Source of the DNA: Peptococcaceae bacterium
Lineage (GTDB): Bacteria > Bacillota > DSM-521 > Neomoorellales > Neomoorellaceae
Direction of reading: 5' to 3'
NCBI GenBank assembly: GCA_003509545.1
Contig: DOLC01000132.1
Location: forward strand, 1 to 25,485
Length of the DNA: 25,485 nucleotides
The notes under the pieces were generated by a model, which was not told the DNA's origin, did not search any database, and saw only the letters and a program-made list of their open reading frames with translations. Shown here in pieces: positions 24,115 to 25,485 of this stretch; position 1 is the first letter of the stretch, and each line of letters opens with the position of its first letter. The position numbers and the translations under genes are program-made.

Positions 24115-24373
24115 TAAGGTATCCCCAGTTTTCGCCGGGCGGCCCTGCTTTGGCTTGAAAGCGAGCGAGCAAGCCTTCGCGGTAGCCAAACTTAACGAGG
24201 CCGAAAGCGGAGGCGGACCCGAGGGCATGAGAGACCTGCGGCCGGCAACTGAGGCAGGATGCTTAAATCCTGCCGGGAAGTCCGCCGGAGCTTGAGGCCG
24301 AGAGCTAGTTTGGCCCGCGAGGGAGGCCTTTGCGAGCGTAAGCCAAAGCAGGCTGAAAACTGGGGATACGCCA
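24115..24373 (+). repeat. Dispersed palindromic repeat, copy 3 (full length)
   Basis: This 259-bp element lies between the divergent padR-type and arsR genes. The left end GTATCCCCAGTTTTC and, after a short interruption, CCTGCTTTGGCTT are matched by the reverse complement of the right end (GTATCCCCAGTTTTC, GCCTGCTTTGGCTT). Inside, GGCGGAC (24213-24219) can pair with GTCCGCC (24280-24286), and GCAGGAT (24253-24259) with ATCCTGC (24266-24272) around a short loop. It matches the copy at 15764-16026 along its length. Reading frames within it are short and change between copies, so no protein is claimed. Confidence 0.88.
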
Positions 24374-24384
24374 GGTGACCGGAC
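24374..24384 (+). repeat. Right 11-bp direct repeat flanking repeat copy 3
   Basis: An exact second copy of GGTGACCGGAC (24104-24114) abuts the right end of the element. Confidence 0.55.
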
Positions 24385-24404
24385 AGTGTGTGTCACCGGA
24401 CAGT
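24375..24404 (+). repeat. Tandem 13-bp motif upstream of arsR
   Basis: GTGACCGGACAGT (24375-24387) and GTCACCGGACAGT (24392-24404) differ at one base and are offset by 17 bp. GGTGAC (24374-24379) and GTCACC (24392-24397) also form an inverted pair. This could be a regulator site or a remnant of an insertion-sequence end. Confidence 0.4.
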
Positions 24405-24407
24405 ATA

Positions 24408-24439
24408 AGCAACCTAGAGGGCGGTCCGCCTAGGCTGCT
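24408..24439. promoter_or_regulatory. Strong dyad upstream of arsR
   Basis: AGCAACCTAG (24408-24417) is matched by CTAGGCTGCT (24430-24439) with one mismatch, and GCGG (24421-24424) by CCGC (24426-24429). It contains ACCTAGAGGG, also present in the padR-type operator, and may be a shared regulatory site or a stem. There is no T-run after it. Confidence 0.45.
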
Positions 24440-24466
24440 TGCGATACGGCTGGATTAAGAGTTTAC

Positions 24467-24493
24467 TTGACAAAGGTAGATATAAATTATAGC
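24467..24493 (+). promoter_or_regulatory. Candidate promoter of arsR
   Basis: A perfect TTGACA (24467-24472) is followed 15 bp later by TATAGC (24488-24493) in an AT-rich stretch. A transcript start near 24500 would leave about 37 nt before ATG 24537. The TTG of this -35 box also opens the longest arsR frame, which argues against that TTG being the translation start. Confidence 0.5.
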
Positions 24494-24536
24494 CTGTACA
24501 TAGTAAAATATTCTAAGTATATAAGAGGTTGTAACG

Positions 24537-24871
24537 ATGGAACGGATTCATACGTTAAAGGCGGAGTATTTAAAACTCTGGTTCACCCCACCAGGCTACG
24601 GATAATAGAACTCTTGCGCCATGGTCAACGCTGCGTATGTGAGCTAATAGAAGAGTTGGAATTGGAACAGCCCAACATTTCCCAGCACCTGGCCGTTTTG
24701 CGCAAGCAAGACATTGTCGAGGCCACCAAGGATGGTTTGCGGGTGATCTACCGCATCAAAGATCCCCGCCCAGTCGACTTACTGGACCTGGTGGGGGATA
24801 TTATCGCCAAGGAGATTGCCGAAACCCTCGCCCTCATGGACGTTACCCAGCGGCGAGATACTCCCCCATGA
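24537..24871 (+). CDS. ArsR-family metal(loid)-responsive repressor, with a -1 frame break after codon 13
   Basis: This winged-helix repressor of the ArsR/SmtB family would have 111 residues if the frame break is crossed. ATG 24537 has AAGAGG 8 nt upstream and reads MERIHTLKAEYLK, a family-like start, but that frame stops at 24605 after 22 codons. From 24575 the -1 frame continues TLVHPTRLRIIELL, the metal-binding RCVCEL (C33, C35), the recognition helix QPNISQHLAVLRKQ and the wing VEATKDGLRVIYRI. The join falls at T TTA AAA (24569-24575), a canonical slippery heptamer, and gives KAEYLKTLVHPTRL with no gap against the family. The alternative continuous frame from TTG 24467 starts in the promoter without a ribosome binding site. 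Programmed -1 frameshifting, a real deletion or a sequence error are all possible. Confidence 0.75.
24569..24575 (+). promoter_or_regulatory. Slippery heptamer T TTA AAA at the arsR frame break
   Basis: In the frame of ATG 24537 the codons are TAT TTA AAA CTC, giving the X XXY YYZ pattern. A Shine-Dalgarno-like AGGCGGAG (24559-24566) lies just upstream. A short stem CTGGT/ACCAG (24578-24582 with 24590-24594) begins 2 nt downstream, closer than the usual 5-9 nt. Slipping back one base enters the frame that encodes the rest of the repressor. Confidence 0.5.
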
Positions 24872-24938
24872 TTCCCTACCCTGTCAGGGCTGGACCATAT
24901 TGAACGCCACAACGCCCTGCAGGGGATGTTGGGCTAAA
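24872..24938. other. Convergent gap between arsR and the permease gene
   Basis: The 67-bp gap contains two short palindromes, CCCTGTCAGGG (24879-24889 region) and CCCTGCAGGG (24916-24925 region), and no T-runs. They might serve as weak stops for both converging transcripts. Confidence 0.3.
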
Positions 24939-25485
24939 CTAAGGATTTGCCGTCTGGCGCCGGTAAAATTCCGCTTTCTCTTCCGCGCCTATAAGGCGGT
25001 CGATAAGATAAGCAATGGCCAGTATTCCGGGGATGTTGATCAGCCAGCGGGTGAGGGCGAATTTTATTCCTAAGGCCGACATTTCAAATAAAAACATGGG
25101 GATCTTTAAAGTCGACCAGGAACAGAGGAAGATAATAATATTGCTGTATTTGGCGCCCTTCTTGGCCATGACGGCGGCCACCGGGAAGGCACCGTAGAGG
25201 GGCCCGGCGGCAGCCGCCCCCAGTCCGATGCTTAGGATAATGCCCTTTAGACCGGAGCCCTCGCCCACATAGCGGATAATGGTCTCCCGCGGTACCCAGA
25301 CGTCCAGGAGGCCTAGGAGAAGAAAAATAGGCGGGATTATGGCCAGCATCTCGGCAAAGTTGCTAGCGGTGTATTTAAAAATAGTCAGACCGGTATTGGG
25401 ATGAAGGATGGATATCACCAGGTCGACAAGGATAATTATCAAAAAGTATCGGTAGGTTTTAATTAATACTACAGCGTCAACTGCC
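24939..25485 (-). CDS. COG0701-type permease (partial, N terminus beyond window)
   Basis: This is a membrane protein related to the DUF318/UPF0718 permeases, a group that includes organoarsenical exporters and other poorly known transporters. At least 167 residues follow a possible TTG at 25442. The frame stays open to the window edge (reading VLIKTYRYFLIIILVDL) and no ATG is seen, so the start is probably outside. Hydrophobic segments include IIPPIFLLLGLLDVW, the Gly/Ala-rich GIILSIGLGAAAAGPLYGAF, SNIIIFLCSWSTLKIPMFLF and WLINIPGILAIAYLIDRLI. The short length is like the half-size permeases of thermophilic anaerobes. It is convergent with arsR. A metalloid or thiol-compound substrate is an inference from the neighbours only. 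Confidence 0.75.
   Translation of the reverse strand, partial: AVDAVVLIKTYRYFLIIILVDLVISILHPNTGLTIFKYTASNFAEMLAIIPPIFLLLGLLDVWVPRETIIRYVGEGSGLKGIILSIGLGAAAAGPLYGAFPVAAVMAKKGAKYSNIIIFLCSWSTLKIPMFLFEMSALGIKFALTRWLINIPGILAIAYLIDRLIGAEEKAEFYRRQTANP

Noticed and set aside
24083..24295. 70-codon frame within repeat copy 3 (SPVFAGRPCFGLKASEQ...)
   Set aside because: Similar peptides appear in other copies only because the DNA repeats. The frame is broken between copies and has no ribosome binding site.
24467..24536. Continuous arsR frame starting at TTG 24467
   Set aside because: That TTG is part of a TTGACA promoter box, has no ribosome binding site and gives an N terminus unlike ArsR proteins. 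The ATG at 24537 fits better despite the frame break.

Overview
The window is GC-rich (roughly 60%) chromosomal DNA of a Gram-positive, clostridial-type thermophile or anaerobe, most likely of the Moorella/Thermanaeromonas group. This rests on gene content and order (uvrC, rapZ-yvcK-whiA, rpoN, a gap-pgk-tpiA-gpmI-eno operon, secG, membrane pyrophosphatase, rnr), on frequent TTG starts and on strong GGAGG-type ribosome binding sites. Species cannot be fixed by eye.

Positions 1-9428 are housekeeping genes, all on the + strand. A consensus promoter (128-156) drives a pyruvate-kinase-C-terminal-like protein and uvrC, followed by an intrinsic terminator. Then come a Cof-type HAD phosphatase, rapZ, yvcK and whiA, a hexapeptide acyltransferase, a DUF1405 membrane protein, and rpoN behind a hairpin-rich leader. 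Positions 9607-15570 encode lower glycolysis as one run of five genes. rpoN sits directly upstream and no cggR repressor is present. Positions 16130-18955 hold secG, the membrane pyrophosphatase hppA and an HD-domain hydrolase, closed by a terminator. Positions 19178-22946 hold a cell-wall amidase, a CofE-like ligase and rnr.

From 22947 to the right edge the window is an accessory region. It holds a minus-strand PadR regulator fused to a Cys-rich linker and a thioredoxin-like DUF2703 domain. Next come a + strand ArsR regulator whose natural ATG frame is offset by one base from the body of the gene, and a minus-strand COG0701-type permease cut by the window edge. Together these look like a thiol/metalloid-responsive locus, which is an inference.

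A family of roughly 260-bp palindromic intergenic repeats runs through the window: a partial minus-strand copy at 1-114, a diverged minus-strand copy near 15586-15760, and two full + strand copies at 15764-16026 and 24115-24373. The full copies have imperfect terminal inverted repeats, internal stems that keep pairing where the bases differ, and 11-bp direct repeats at their edges (perfect at the third site, 8/11 at the second). In the three better-defined copies a predicted -35 hexamer lies exactly 13 bp outside the element boundary. The most interesting material is this repeat family, the slippery-heptamer frame break in arsR, and the PadR-DUF2703 fusion with an internal translation start.
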